DNA of 12,595 bases from the NCBI GenBank assembly GCA_036511675.1, contig DATCBU010000028.1, positions 1 through 12,595 on the forward strand. Reading direction: 5' to 3'. The notes under the pieces are model-generated. The model had not been told where the DNA came from, did not search any database, and saw nothing but the letters and a program-made list of their open reading frames with translations. The position numbers and the translations under genes were made by a program. Positions 1 to 6,954 of the stretch are shown piece by piece. How positions within the stretch are numbered: position 1 is the first letter of the stretch; each line of letters begins with the position of its first letter. The DNA comes from Chersky-840 sp036511675. GTDB lineage: Bacteria; Actinomycetota; Acidimicrobiia; Acidimicrobiales; UBA8190.

Positions 1-768
1 GCCGTACACCGACAGGGGATGGCCCACCACGGCCTGGACGCAGAAGCGGTTGAGCACGGTCCCGAACACGGCGTCGTAGTCGAAGCGCGTGGCCAGGTCG
101 GGGTGCATGGTGGTCTCGTCGGTCTCCTGGCCGTAGACCACACCCTGGTTGAGGTCAGTGACCCGCAGTCCCCAGATGCGACAGGCGAAGTGCAGGTTGT
201 GGCTGTCGTGCACCTTGGACAGGTGGTAGAAGGACCCCGGCTGCTTGGGGTAGGGCAGCACGTCGGTGCGGCCCTTGTGGGTGATCTCGATGTAACCCTC
301 TTCGATGTCGATGTTGGGGGTGCCGTACTCCCCCATGGTCCCGAGCTTCACCAGGTGGATCGAGGGATTGCGCTCGGCGATGGCGTACATGAGGTTGAGG
401 TTGCCCACCACGTTGTTGACTTGGGTGTACACGGCGTGGGCCCGGTCGATCATCGAATAGGGCGCCGAGCGCTGCTCGGCAAAGTGCACCACGGCGTCGG
501 GCTCGAAGCGGTCGAGCAGTGTTTCGACGAACCGGTGGTCGGTGAGGTCGCCGACAAAGGCGTCGACGGTGAGGCCCGAGACCTCGGACCAGCGCCGCAC
601 CCGGTGCTGGAGATGGGCGATGGGGACGAGGCTGTCCACCCCCATCTCGAAGTCGTACTGGCGCCGGCAGAAGTTGTCCACCACGCCCACGTCATGGCCA
701 CGACGAGACAGATGCAGCGCCGTCGGCCACCCCAGATACCCGTCGCCCCCCAGCACGAGAATCCTCAA
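1..768 (-). CDS. sqdB: UDP-sulfoquinovose synthase (SQD1/SqdB), C-terminus cut by window edge
   Basis: This enzyme adds sulfite to UDP-glucose, using bound NAD, to give UDP-sulfoquinovose, the donor for sulfoquinovosyl lipids or sulfonated glycans. The 256 visible residues look like SQD1 throughout. The N-terminus has a Rossmann loop, LVLGGDGYLG (about 4-13). After it come EQRSAPYSM, GTMGEYGTPNID with T144, and YHLSK with Y181 and K185. Further on are DLNQGVVYG and LNRFCVQ. T144/Y181/K185 lie one residue below the catalytic T145/Y182/K186 I recall for plant SQD1, which supports the TTG start at 768. An AGGGG motif ends 8 bases before that TTG. An in-frame GTG at 786 is the alternative start. 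Family length is roughly 390-400 residues, so about one third is missing to the left. The gene lies downstream of, and co-directional with, a methyltransferase gene. The family call is firm; the product's destination (lipid or glycan) is unknown. Confidence 0.93.
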   Translation of the reverse strand, partial: MRILVLGGDGYLGWPTALHLSRRGHDVGVVDNFCRRQYDFEMGVDSLVPIAHLQHRVRRWSEVSGLTVDAFVGDLTDHRFVETLLDRFEPDAVVHFAEQRSAPYSMIDRAHAVYTQVNNVVGNLNLMYAIAERNPSIHLVKLGTMGEYGTPNIDIEEGYIEITHKGRTDVLPYPKQPGSFYHLSKVHDSHNLHFACRIWGLRVTDLNQGVVYGQETDETTMHPDLATRFDYDAVFGTVLNRFCVQAVVGHPLSVYG

Positions 769-976
769 GGCCCCCACCCCTTTCACCGCGAGGGGTACCG
801 GGTGCTCCGGCCCCCCCAAGCCAATGGCCCGGTTCCGACCCGCCGCACGTCATCACGGCACCCTGGTCGAGTGAGACCGAACCCCCGAAGACCCAGTATG
901 GAATGCCTGTGCCGACTCGCACATCGTCAGAATTGGGTAGACGCTCCCCCGTTGGGCGCGCCGTGCGTGAACCTGG
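769..976. other. 208-bp gap between methyltransferase and sqdB
   Basis: This is the longest gap in the window. It holds the AGGGG ribosome-binding site and possible GTG starts of sqdB on the minus strand. I see no convincing promoter pair, no T-tailed hairpin and no plausible small gene. A minus-strand reading frame covering 692-922 is out of frame with sqdB and has no recognisable protein character. A CATACT hexamer (minus strand, about 893-898) is a weak -10 candidate, so sqdB may have its own promoter rather than rely on read-through. Confidence 0.4.
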
Positions 977-1960
977 CTACACCGGCCGATGGGCCAGGAC
1001 GAACCAACCCGCCTCCTCCCGGGCGGCGTCCACGGCCAGGCCCTCCTCTTCGAACCACGGCGCCAGCTCCTCCCACAGGTAACGGTGCTCGACGGGGGCG
1101 CTCAACCGGTCGAAGGTGTCGAGAAGGAGGCTTCGGAACGGCTTGCCCCGGTAGCTGGCCATGGGAAGCCGGGCCAAGGCACCGATCCCGCGGCGCTGTC
1201 CCAGCGCCCCGAGTTGGACGACGGCGAGGAAGAGCAGCGCGGCGACCGGGGCGCTGATCATGCGGAGCACACGATGCGGTGTCCGCACCGTCACGGCCCG
1301 GACCTTCTCAGCCGCCGACAACGCCAGGCGGCGGGCCCCGAATTCCGCCGGCCGGCTGTAGAGGTAGACGAGGATCCGACCCGAGGGCGCCAACAGTCGG
1401 ACCAGAGAGGCGAAGCCGGCCCGAGGGTCCTCCAGGTGATGCAGCACCCCCAGGCACGCGATCATGTCCACACTGCCGGGGGTCACCGGCACCGTCCGGA
1501 GGTCGGCCCGCACCACCAGGACATTGGGAAAAGCGGCGAGGTTGCGCGCTGCGGCCTCCACCGCGCTGGAGCCGTCCAGGGCGATCAAACCCTCCAGGTG
1601 GGGGGCCAGGAATCGGGTGTACCGACCCTTCCCGCACCCGGCGTCGAGGCCGATCTGGCCCGCCAGCGACCCCATGTCCAGATCGCGGAAGTACACCTCG
1701 GCGAACTCGGCGTCCTCGTCACGGACGTCGTCGAAGGTGTTCCATTCGTAGCCGAAGCTCTCGAAGGTGCGTGAGGTGGTGGCATCCGGAGCGGCGTCGT
1801 GGTCGAGGTCGAGAAACCCCCGGTCGAAGGGAAACCGGTGCCCGTTGGCGCACTCGGCCGAGGCTCCCCCGGCGGCGTCGGCCGGCGCCAGTCCCTCGCC
1901 GCAGCGAGGGCACGCGAAGAGCTCGAGCAGTCGACGGTGAACCACCAGATCCCTCCGCAT
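977..1960 (-). CDS. SAM-dependent class I methyltransferase with N-terminal zinc ribbon
   Basis: The 327-residue protein starts with a small zinc-ribbon module: CPRC (C17, C20) and CANGH (C37, H41). This C-C-C-H pattern is the one I know from RlmA-type and Trm112-like domains. A class I methyltransferase core follows, with SAM loop DAGCGKG (106-112), the acidic D129 at the end of strand 2 (IALDGS) and LGVLHHLEDP (170-179) as motif IV. A hydrophobic stretch at about 235-254 could be a membrane-contacting helix. The frame stays open upstream to an ATG at 2032. I chose the ATG at 1960 because GGGGA precedes it and a TAATCT -10-like hexamer lies between the two candidates. Its substrate is unknown; a sugar or lipid-linked glycan is inferred from the neighbouring glycosyltransferases. 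It probably shares direction and perhaps transcript with sqdB and is divergent from the GT4 gene at 2066. Confidence 0.8.
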   Translation of the reverse strand: MRRDLVVHRRLLELFACPRCGEGLAPADAAGGASAECANGHRFPFDRGFLDLDHDAAPDATTSRTFESFGYEWNTFDDVRDEDAEFAEVYFRDLDMGSLAGQIGLDAGCGKGRYTRFLAPHLEGLIALDGSSAVEAAARNLAAFPNVLVVRADLRTVPVTPGSVDMIACLGVLHHLEDPRAGFASLVRLLAPSGRILVYLYSRPAEFGARRLALSAAEKVRAVTVRTPHRVLRMISAPVAALLFLAVVQLGALGQRRGIGALARLPMASYRGKPFRSLLLDTFDRLSAPVEHRYLWEELAPWFEEEGLAVDAAREEAGWFVLAHRPV

Positions 1961-1985
1961 GCGGTTCCCCGGTGCCCGCGGCGTC

Positions 1986-1991
1986 AGATTA
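1986..1991 (-). promoter_or_regulatory. Candidate -10 element for the methyltransferase
   Basis: TAATCT on the minus strand, about 25 bases before the ATG at 1960, with a GGGGA ribosome-binding site in between. It fits the TANNNT form of actinobacterial -10 elements. No clear -35 is visible. Confidence 0.3.
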
Positions 1992-2063
1992 GCCGGGAGC
2001 CGGCGCCTTTCTGTGAGACCGCTGCGCCCCACGCGAAGTGGTGGTGGGCCGGAACGACCCTTG

Positions 2064-2069
2064 TAATGT
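2064..2069 (+). promoter_or_regulatory. Candidate -10 element for the GT4 gene
   Basis: TAATGT ends 8 bases before an in-frame GTG at 2078. It overlaps the ATG at 2066. If it is a real -10, the transcript would begin at or near the GTG and be leaderless, making GTG 2078 rather than ATG 2066 the true start. No -35 is recognisable. Confidence 0.3.
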
Positions 2070-3268
2070 CACCGCGCGTGCGCATTCTCACCGTGGCCAA
2101 CCACCTGGGCGCACGTGGGGGCCTCGAGAGGACCCAACTCACGAACTGCCGGGCACTGGCCGCCCGGGGCCACCGGGTGGACCTCGTCTACGTGAGCGCG
2201 GGGGACTTCGCCGAGGAGTGGGAAGGCTTCGTCGGGACCATGATGCGCACCGAGGGGACCCTCCCCCGCCGCCGCCACCCGGTCTCGTCGGTGGCGTCCA
2301 TCCTCGGGGCGCTGATGGCGGGGCGCCGTGCCCGACCCGATGTCGTGTACGTCTACCGGTACTGGGACCTCCCCTATGCCGTGGCCCTGGGGTTGCTGGC
2401 CCGTGCCCCGGTCGTCTTCCATCTCTGCCTTCCCCCCCCTCGGGTCATCCCGAGATGGCTCACCCCGTTTCTCCGGCGCGTGGACCGCATCCTGTCGGTG
2501 TCGCACGACACCGCCGCGCGTTGGGCGGGGACGGGACTGCGGGCCGAGCGGACCAGTGTCGTGCTCACCGGGATCGACCTGGGCCGCTACGTGCCCGCTA
2601 CCGACGAAGCCCGGTCCGCCACCCGGGGCAGCCTCGGCATCGCCGACGACGCCTTCGTCGTCCTCTACGCCGGCCGTATCGGCCGGGAGAAAGGTGTCGA
2701 CGTCCTGGTGCGCGCCTTCGCCGCCGTGGCGACGGAGCCCGAGAGCCAGCTCGTGGTGGTGGGATCACCCTCGCTCGGGTCCGACCCCGCCGACTCGGCC
2801 CGCTACGAGTCCGAGCTGCGTACCCTGGCCGAGGGCCTGGCGGTGGCGTGGGTGCCGGCTCGCCACGACGTCGTGTCGCTCATCCAGGCGGCCGACGTCG
2901 CCGTGGCCCCGAGCCTGTGGCCCGAGCCGTTGTCCCGCTCGGTCATGGAGCCCCTGGCCTGTGGGGTCCCGGTCGTGGCCAGCGCGGTGGGGGGCAACCC
3001 CGAGATCCTCACCGGCTGGTTGTCGACCTACCTCGTCGAGCCCGGCGACGTGGCGGGGCTGGCCGAGCGTGTCGTCTCGCTGCGCCGGTGGCGGACGCGG
3101 GACCCCGAGCTCGGGAGGCGCTGTCGTGGTGACGCCGAGGCGCGTCTGTCACTGGACGCCGAGGTCCACACCATCGAAGCCGCCATGGAGAAGTCCACCG
3201 TCGACGCCGCCGGTCACCGGCGTTCGCGTCGGTGGCGCACGAGCTCCCCGAGCGATGCCACGTCATGA
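2066..3268 (+). CDS. GT4-family glycosyltransferase
   Basis: A 400-residue GT-B glycosyltransferase, expected to transfer a sugar from a nucleotide donor to a lipid-linked or surface glycan at the cytoplasmic membrane. The N-terminal domain opens with RILTVANHLGARGGLE, the usual acceptor-side glycine loop. The linker contains VVLTGIDLGRY. The C-terminal donor domain begins near VLYAGRIGREKGVDVL and carries the E-x7-E signature at E287 and E295, followed by CGVPVVAS and GGNPEIL. The frame is open well upstream, but homology begins at the ATG at 2066 or GTG at 2078; neither has a strong Shine-Dalgarno. The last roughly 25 residues are Arg/Ser-rich and lie over the 3' end of the convergent gene at 3214, so this tail may be a late extension. 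It is the glycosyltransferase nearest to sqdB. A sulfoquinovosyltransferase (SqdX-like) role is conceivable but not shown by any motif. Confidence 0.88.
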   Translation: MSPRVRILTVANHLGARGGLERTQLTNCRALAARGHRVDLVYVSAGDFAEEWEGFVGTMMRTEGTLPRRRHPVSSVASILGALMAGRRARPDVVYVYRYWDLPYAVALGLLARAPVVFHLCLPPPRVIPRWLTPFLRRVDRILSVSHDTAARWAGTGLRAERTSVVLTGIDLGRYVPATDEARSATRGSLGIADDAFVVLYAGRIGREKGVDVLVRAFAAVATEPESQLVVVGSPSLGSDPADSARYESELRTLAEGLAVAWVPARHDVVSLIQAADVAVAPSLWPEPLSRSVMEPLACGVPVVASAVGGNPEILTGWLSTYLVEPGDVAGLAERVVSLRRWRTRDPELGRRCRGDAEARLSLDAEVHTIEAAMEKSTVDAAGHRRSRRWRTSSPSDATS

Positions 3269-4059
3269 GGGTAGACACCGTGGTACGGGTGGAAGATGCG
3301 CCGGCCCCCGGGGCGCGTGGACTCGTACAGCATCACCGGCAGCCGGACCGGCGTGCGCCAGGCGTGGACGAGGCTCTCGGTGCGCGTGGCCCGCGACGTG
3401 GCGGGCTCTTCGGGCCACCACGGGCGGAAGCAGGTGTCGGGAACGATCGGGATGCCGAAAGCCTGGGCGTAGATCGGGATCGTGTATTCCAGGAACCCGA
3501 GCTCGGGCTCGTCGATCGCCGCGTAGCGCGCCATGAAGCTGCGGGGCGCCACCAGCCCGATGAATTGACAGCACATGGGGTCTTCGACGGGGCCGACGCG
3601 CGACGCCACGTGCGCCAGGAACGTCTCGTACTCACGGTGGGCGTCGCCCCGCATCCACTGCCACCACGCCTCGACCTCGCGGATCGGCCGTACCCCCGAG
3701 ATGAGCATGTCGCCCACACCCATCGGGGGGAGCAGCTTCTCGATGGGCGACACCACGACCACGTCCCATTGGGCCAGGAACACCGAGTCCCAGGCGAGGG
3801 TCTCGCCGCGACCGGTGAACCAGCGGCTCAACATGATGTCGCCATGGCGCCACTTGTAGGCCTCGTCCCGGTCCTCGGGGTACGCCCAGAAGTCGTCGAG
3901 GAGCGGTCCCAGTGCGGTGGCGAAGCGGTGCTCGTCGTGTCGGGGGCCGCCGTAGAGCCCGTACACGGGAACACCGGGGTTGCGGTGCCGCAACAGCCGG
4001 AGGCGGTTCTCGCACACCACGACATCGCGATAGAACCAGAACAGGATGCCGAGCTGCAC
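3214..4059 (-). CDS. Uncharacterised protein, possibly a GT-A-like glycosyltransferase
   Basis: I do not recognise a named family with certainty. The 281-residue protein begins GILFWFYRDVVVCENRL and continues with VYGLYGG (32-38), a KWRHGDIMLSRWF block (69-81), and WDSVFLAQWDVVVVSPIEKLL (from about 90). The central D99 with downstream SP resembles the DXD region of the DXD-type gene product at 4098 (DVDTVALSPLTQLL). This suggests a GT-A fold with a reduced metal-binding motif; that is inference. The C-terminal half contains CCQFIG, EPELGFLEYTIPIYAQ and GIPIVPDTCFRPWWP, rich in Trp and Cys. No signal peptide or membrane helix is seen. The start is GTG 4059, six bases after a TATGCT element; ATG 4070 is out of frame. 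The last 55 bases overlap the GT4 gene convergently. Only 38 bases separate its start from the divergent gene at 4098. Confidence 0.72.
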   Translation of the reverse strand: MQLGILFWFYRDVVVCENRLRLLRHRNPGVPVYGLYGGPRHDEHRFATALGPLLDDFWAYPEDRDEAYKWRHGDIMLSRWFTGRGETLAWDSVFLAQWDVVVVSPIEKLLPPMGVGDMLISGVRPIREVEAWWQWMRGDAHREYETFLAHVASRVGPVEDPMCCQFIGLVAPRSFMARYAAIDEPELGFLEYTIPIYAQAFGIPIVPDTCFRPWWPEEPATSRATRTESLVHAWRTPVRLPVMLYESTRPGGRRIFHPYHGVYPHDVASLGELVRHRRERR

Positions 4060-4065
4060 GGGGCG

Positions 4066-4071
4066 AGCATA
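4066..4071 (-). promoter_or_regulatory. Candidate leaderless -10 element (TATGCT)
   Basis: TATGCT on the minus strand, separated by six bases from GTG 4059. This spacing places the transcription start at or next to the start codon, as in leaderless actinobacterial genes. The GTG lacks a Shine-Dalgarno, which agrees. No -35 is recognisable. Confidence 0.42.
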
Positions 4072-4097
4072 TCGATCGCCTCGTCGGGGACCCGCCG

Positions 4098-4961
4098 ATG
4101 AGCACCGAGCCCGCCGCGGTGGTGTGGGCGTACTGGGAGAACCATCGGCGAGCGCGTCGCTCGGAATATCTGGACCTGTGCGTCGACACCATCGAACGTC
4201 ACGTGGCGCCCTTGGAGCTGCGGGTGTTGTCCCGCCACGACGCCGTGACGTGGCTCCCCGACCTCGATGTCGAGCGGTGGGAGTCGTTGCCGGCACCGAA
4301 TTTCCGTTCCGATTACGTCCGCTCGCGCCTTCTGCAGCGCTACGGCGGCATCTGGATCGACGTCGACACCGTGGCGCTGTCGCCGCTCACCCAGCTGCTC
4401 GACGAGCTCGATGACACGGGCATGGTGTGCTTCGGCAAGGAATTCGGGCGTTTCTTCGGTGGTCTGTGCGCCGCTGCCCCGGGAACGGCGTTCGTCGACG
4501 CCTGGGTCGAAGGACAGGACAAGGCGCTGTCCCGGCGCACCGACTGGACCGACCTCCCCTACCCGGCGCTGGCCCAGGACGTGACGTGGGAGCTGGCCCG
4601 GCGCCTGCGGTGGAAGGCGCTCCCCATGGAGCGCGTGGCGCCGGTGCCGTGGTACGAGTGGCGCCGGTTCTTCTCCCGGCTCGAGTCCCCGCGTCGTCTG
4701 CTCGAGGCCTCCCCCATCACCGTCGTGCTGTGGAACGTGGTTATGGGCCCCATCCTGCGCGATCAGACCCGCACCGAGTTGCTGGCCGGACGCACCCTGT
4801 TGAGTCGATTGCTGCGCTTGGGCCTGGGCCACTCCACCGCCCCGGAGGAAGAAGACGGCTGGACGCGGCTGCACGCGCTGTCGTCGGTGCGGTTCTCCCT
4901 GCCCGGACAACGGCTCGAGTCGACCCTCCGGCGCAACGTCGGCGCGTCACGTCGGCCATGA
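4098..4961 (+). CDS. DXD-type glycosyltransferase, capsular polysaccharide synthesis family (GT32-like)
   Basis: A 287-residue protein with the layout of Caps_synth / Gly_transf_sug (DXD sugar-binding) glycosyltransferases. Near the N-terminus is VVWAYWENHRRARRSEYLDLC, the typical opening in which the enzyme's first strand precedes W-x-Y-W. At 72-94 is DYVRSRLLQRYGGIWIDVD followed by TVAL: the R-Y-G-G-I-W-x-D-x-D motif, with D88 and D90 the predicted Mn/nucleotide-sugar ligands. This enzyme class transfers a sugar with retention of configuration to a growing capsule or lipid-linked oligosaccharide. The start at ATG 4098 has GGGGA upstream. The frame runs open to 3912, but that extension is antisense to the minus-strand gene and lacks homology. 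It heads an operon: its stop TGA overlaps the next ATG as ATGA, so translation is likely coupled. Donor and acceptor cannot be read from the sequence. Confidence 0.86.
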   Translation: MSTEPAAVVWAYWENHRRARRSEYLDLCVDTIERHVAPLELRVLSRHDAVTWLPDLDVERWESLPAPNFRSDYVRSRLLQRYGGIWIDVDTVALSPLTQLLDELDDTGMVCFGKEFGRFFGGLCAAAPGTAFVDAWVEGQDKALSRRTDWTDLPYPALAQDVTWELARRLRWKALPMERVAPVPWYEWRRFFSRLESPRRLLEASPITVVLWNVVMGPILRDQTRTELLAGRTLLSRLLRLGLGHSTAPEEEDGWTRLHALSSVRFSLPGQRLESTLRRNVGASRRP

Positions 4962-6049
4962 CCGCCCGAGACCCCGCTGTCCCCGCCGGGCCCGTGGCCC
5001 CGGACGTGCGCGTCGAGGCGGTCGTGTCGGGCCGGTTGGCGGCGTCGAGCCGCTTCCGCGTCCTGCAGCACGTCGAGCCGCTGCGCCGGCTCGGGATCGA
5101 CGTCTCGGCCCGCCCGCCGCGCATCTCGAAGTACGCGTCGGTGCCCGGTCCCTGGGCACGCCACTCCGTCGTGCGACCAGGGGCACGCCTTGTCCTGGAC
5201 GGGGCCAAGTTGGCGACGCGCCTTCCCGCCGCGGCGCGCTCGTGGCGCGCCGATCTCACGTGGCTCGAACGGGAGATCCTTCCCGGCCATCGCACGTTGG
5301 AGCCCCTGCTGCACCGGCCCGTGCTCTTCGATGTGGACGATGCCATCTGGCTCTTGTCCCCGGGACACGAACGGGCGACGCGCGCGGTGGCGCGTCGGGC
5401 CCGGTGTGTCGTGGCCGGCAACGACTTCCTGGCGGACTGGTTCGGGGACAGCGCCCCGGCGGTGGAACGGGTGTGGACGGCGATCGACACCGAGCGCTTC
5501 ACCCCGGCCACAGAGGCCCACGACGGGTTCGTGCTGGGGTGGACGGGATCGGGCTCGAGCTTCCGGTACCTGCGGGCCGTGGCGCCGGCCATCGGGCGCT
5601 TCCTCTCCGCGGTGCCCGAGGCCCGCCTCGTCGTCATGGCCGACGCCGTCATCGATCTCCCCGGCATCCCCGGCGACCGGGTCGAGCTCGTGCGGTGGAG
5701 CCCCGCCACCGAAGCGACGGCCATTCAGCGGTTCGACGTGGGATTGATGCCACTGACCGGCGGTGACTGGGCCAAGGGCAAGTGCGCGTTCAAGATGCTG
5801 CAGTACCTGGCCTGTGGCGTCCCGGCCGTGGTGTCGCCCGTGGGCATGAACACCGAGGTTCTGGCCATGGCCGACGTGGGCCTCCCCGCCACCACCGAGG
5901 AGGAGTGGGTCGAGGCGCTGCTCACCCTGTACCGAGACCGCGAGGCGGCGCGATCGCTCGGTCGCAACGGCCGCGCCCTGGCGCAGCGGGCCTTCTCCGT
6001 GCCGGTGATCGCCGCTCAACTGGCGGCGGTCATGCGGCGCTACCGGTGA
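4958..6049 (+). CDS. GT4-like glycosyltransferase with altered E-x7-E motif
   Basis: A 363-residue GT-B glycosyltransferase. The N-terminal domain has SGRLAASSRFRVLQHVEPLRR, a recurring opening in this subgroup. VLFDVDDAIWL follows in mid-domain. The C-terminal domain starts near FVLGWTGSGSSFRYL and contains DVGLMPL and then KGKCAFKMLQYLACGVPAVVS (273-293). In place of the standard E-x7-E, the aligned positions are G274 and Q282. As far as I recall, K-C-x-F-K-x-L-Q is a regular variant of one GT4 subgroup rather than damage. The start ATG 4958 overlaps the previous stop (ATGA), no separate Shine-Dalgarno is visible, and coupling is expected. Its stop overlaps the next GTG in the same way. Probable role: sugar transfer in assembly of the same glycan as its operon partners; donor unknown. 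Confidence 0.87.
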   Translation: MTARDPAVPAGPVAPDVRVEAVVSGRLAASSRFRVLQHVEPLRRLGIDVSARPPRISKYASVPGPWARHSVVRPGARLVLDGAKLATRLPAAARSWRADLTWLEREILPGHRTLEPLLHRPVLFDVDDAIWLLSPGHERATRAVARRARCVVAGNDFLADWFGDSAPAVERVWTAIDTERFTPATEAHDGFVLGWTGSGSSFRYLRAVAPAIGRFLSAVPEARLVVMADAVIDLPGIPGDRVELVRWSPATEATAIQRFDVGLMPLTGGDWAKGKCAFKMLQYLACGVPAVVSPVGMNTEVLAMADVGLPATTEEEWVEALLTLYRDREAARSLGRNGRALAQRAFSVPVIAAQLAAVMRRYR

Positions 6050-6954
6050 ACAACGCCGTGGACCCGACCCACGTCCTCGTCGTCGCCTACGGCGACCCCC
6101 ACGCGCTGGGCCGCTGCCTCGAGGGCCTCGGGAGTGCCTACCCGGTGGTGGTGGTGGACAACTCGTCATCGGCGGGCACGCGTGACGTGGCGACGCGCGC
6201 CGGGGCCGAGTACCTCGACGCCGGGGAGAACCTGGGGTTCGCGGCGGCGGTCAACCGGGGGCTCGGGAGCATCGAACTACGGGGCGCCGACGTCTTGCTC
6301 CTCAACCCCGACGCCGTCGTCACTCCCGAGGCGGTGCAGCAACTGCGCCTGGCGTTGCACGCCGGGGCCGCCGTCGCCTGCGTGGCGCCCGCCCAGCACC
6401 GGCCCGGCTCGGACCGGCCCTCCCCGGTGTGTTGGCCCTTTCCCACCCCCGCCCGGGCGTGGACCGAGGCCATGGGGTTGGGACGGCGCATCCAGGGATG
6501 GGGATACGTCATCGCTTCGGTGCTGCTCGTGCGCGGGGACGCCCTCGTCGACGTGGGTGGGCTCGACGAGGGGTTCTTCCTCTACGCCGAGGAGGCCGAC
6601 TGGGAGCGACGCGCCACCCGGCGGGGATGGACGGTGTCGTACTGCCCCGATGCCTCGGCCACCCACGTGGGGGCAGCGACCGACGACGACCCCGGCCGCC
6701 GAGAGGTGCGGTTCCACGCCGGGGTCGAGACCTACGTGCGGAAATGGCACGGATCGACAGGGTGGCACTCCTACCGGGCGGCGACGGTCCTCACCGCGCT
6801 GCGCCGGGCGGCGGTGTCGAGGGGCCCACGGCGACGGTCTTCGCTCCGCCTGGCCCGCCTGTACGCCTCGGGCCCGGCCCGCCAGGCCCGAGCCCGCGCC
6901 ATGATCCCCGAGCGCCGGCACCACGTCCCCGCCCTGGGTGGTGACACCCCGTGA
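6046..6954 (+). CDS. GT2-family glycosyltransferase (rhamnosyltransferase/WbbL-like)
   Basis: A 302-residue inverting GT-A glycosyltransferase of the WbbL/rhamnosyltransferase type. Visible landmarks are VLVVAYGDPHALGRCLEGL (strand 1), VVVVDNSSS, GENLGFAAAVNRGL, the metal-binding region LLLNPDAVV (N87-D89, a DXD equivalent) and GGLDEGFFLYAEEADWERR with acidic E182/E183/D185 as catalytic-base region. The C-terminal 60 residues are Arg-rich and could contact the membrane; no transmembrane helix is clear. The start GTG 6046 overlaps the previous stop as GTGA; GTG 6058 is an in-frame alternative. The frame is open upstream from 5782, but that part lies inside the preceding gene and is not homologous. 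Its own stop overlaps the following GTG. Its donor is probably an activated deoxysugar such as dTDP-rhamnose (family knowledge, not shown here). Confidence 0.9.
   Translation: MNNAVDPTHVLVVAYGDPHALGRCLEGLGSAYPVVVVDNSSSAGTRDVATRAGAEYLDAGENLGFAAAVNRGLGSIELRGADVLLLNPDAVVTPEAVQQLRLALHAGAAVACVAPAQHRPGSDRPSPVCWPFPTPARAWTEAMGLGRRIQGWGYVIASVLLVRGDALVDVGGLDEGFFLYAEEADWERRATRRGWTVSYCPDASATHVGAATDDDPGRREVRFHAGVETYVRKWHGSTGWHSYRAATVLTALRRAAVSRGPRRRSSLRLARLYASGPARQARARAMIPERRHHVPALGGDTP

Noticed and set aside
692..922. 76-residue minus-strand frame upstream of sqdB
   Set aside because: Out of frame with sqdB, which it partly overlaps; Gly/Arg-rich and featureless.
19..1257. 412-residue plus-strand open frame
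   Set aside because: It is antisense to the clear sqdB and methyltransferase genes, has low-complexity His/Val/Gly/Arg/Pro composition and no family motif. It is a high-GC shadow.
1799..2065. N-terminal extension of the first GT4 gene
   Set aside because: It would run antisense through the methyltransferase start and adds 89 residues with no family similarity before the usual GT4 beginning.
3828..4910. 360-residue minus-strand open frame
   Set aside because: Antisense to the DXD glycosyltransferase and out of frame with the real minus-strand gene at 3214-4059; Gln/Gly/Arg-rich without motifs.
4763..6169. 468-residue minus-strand open frame over the GT operon
   Set aside because: It lies antisense to three genes with strong glycosyltransferase motifs, and its protein is Arg/Gly/His-rich with no domain character.
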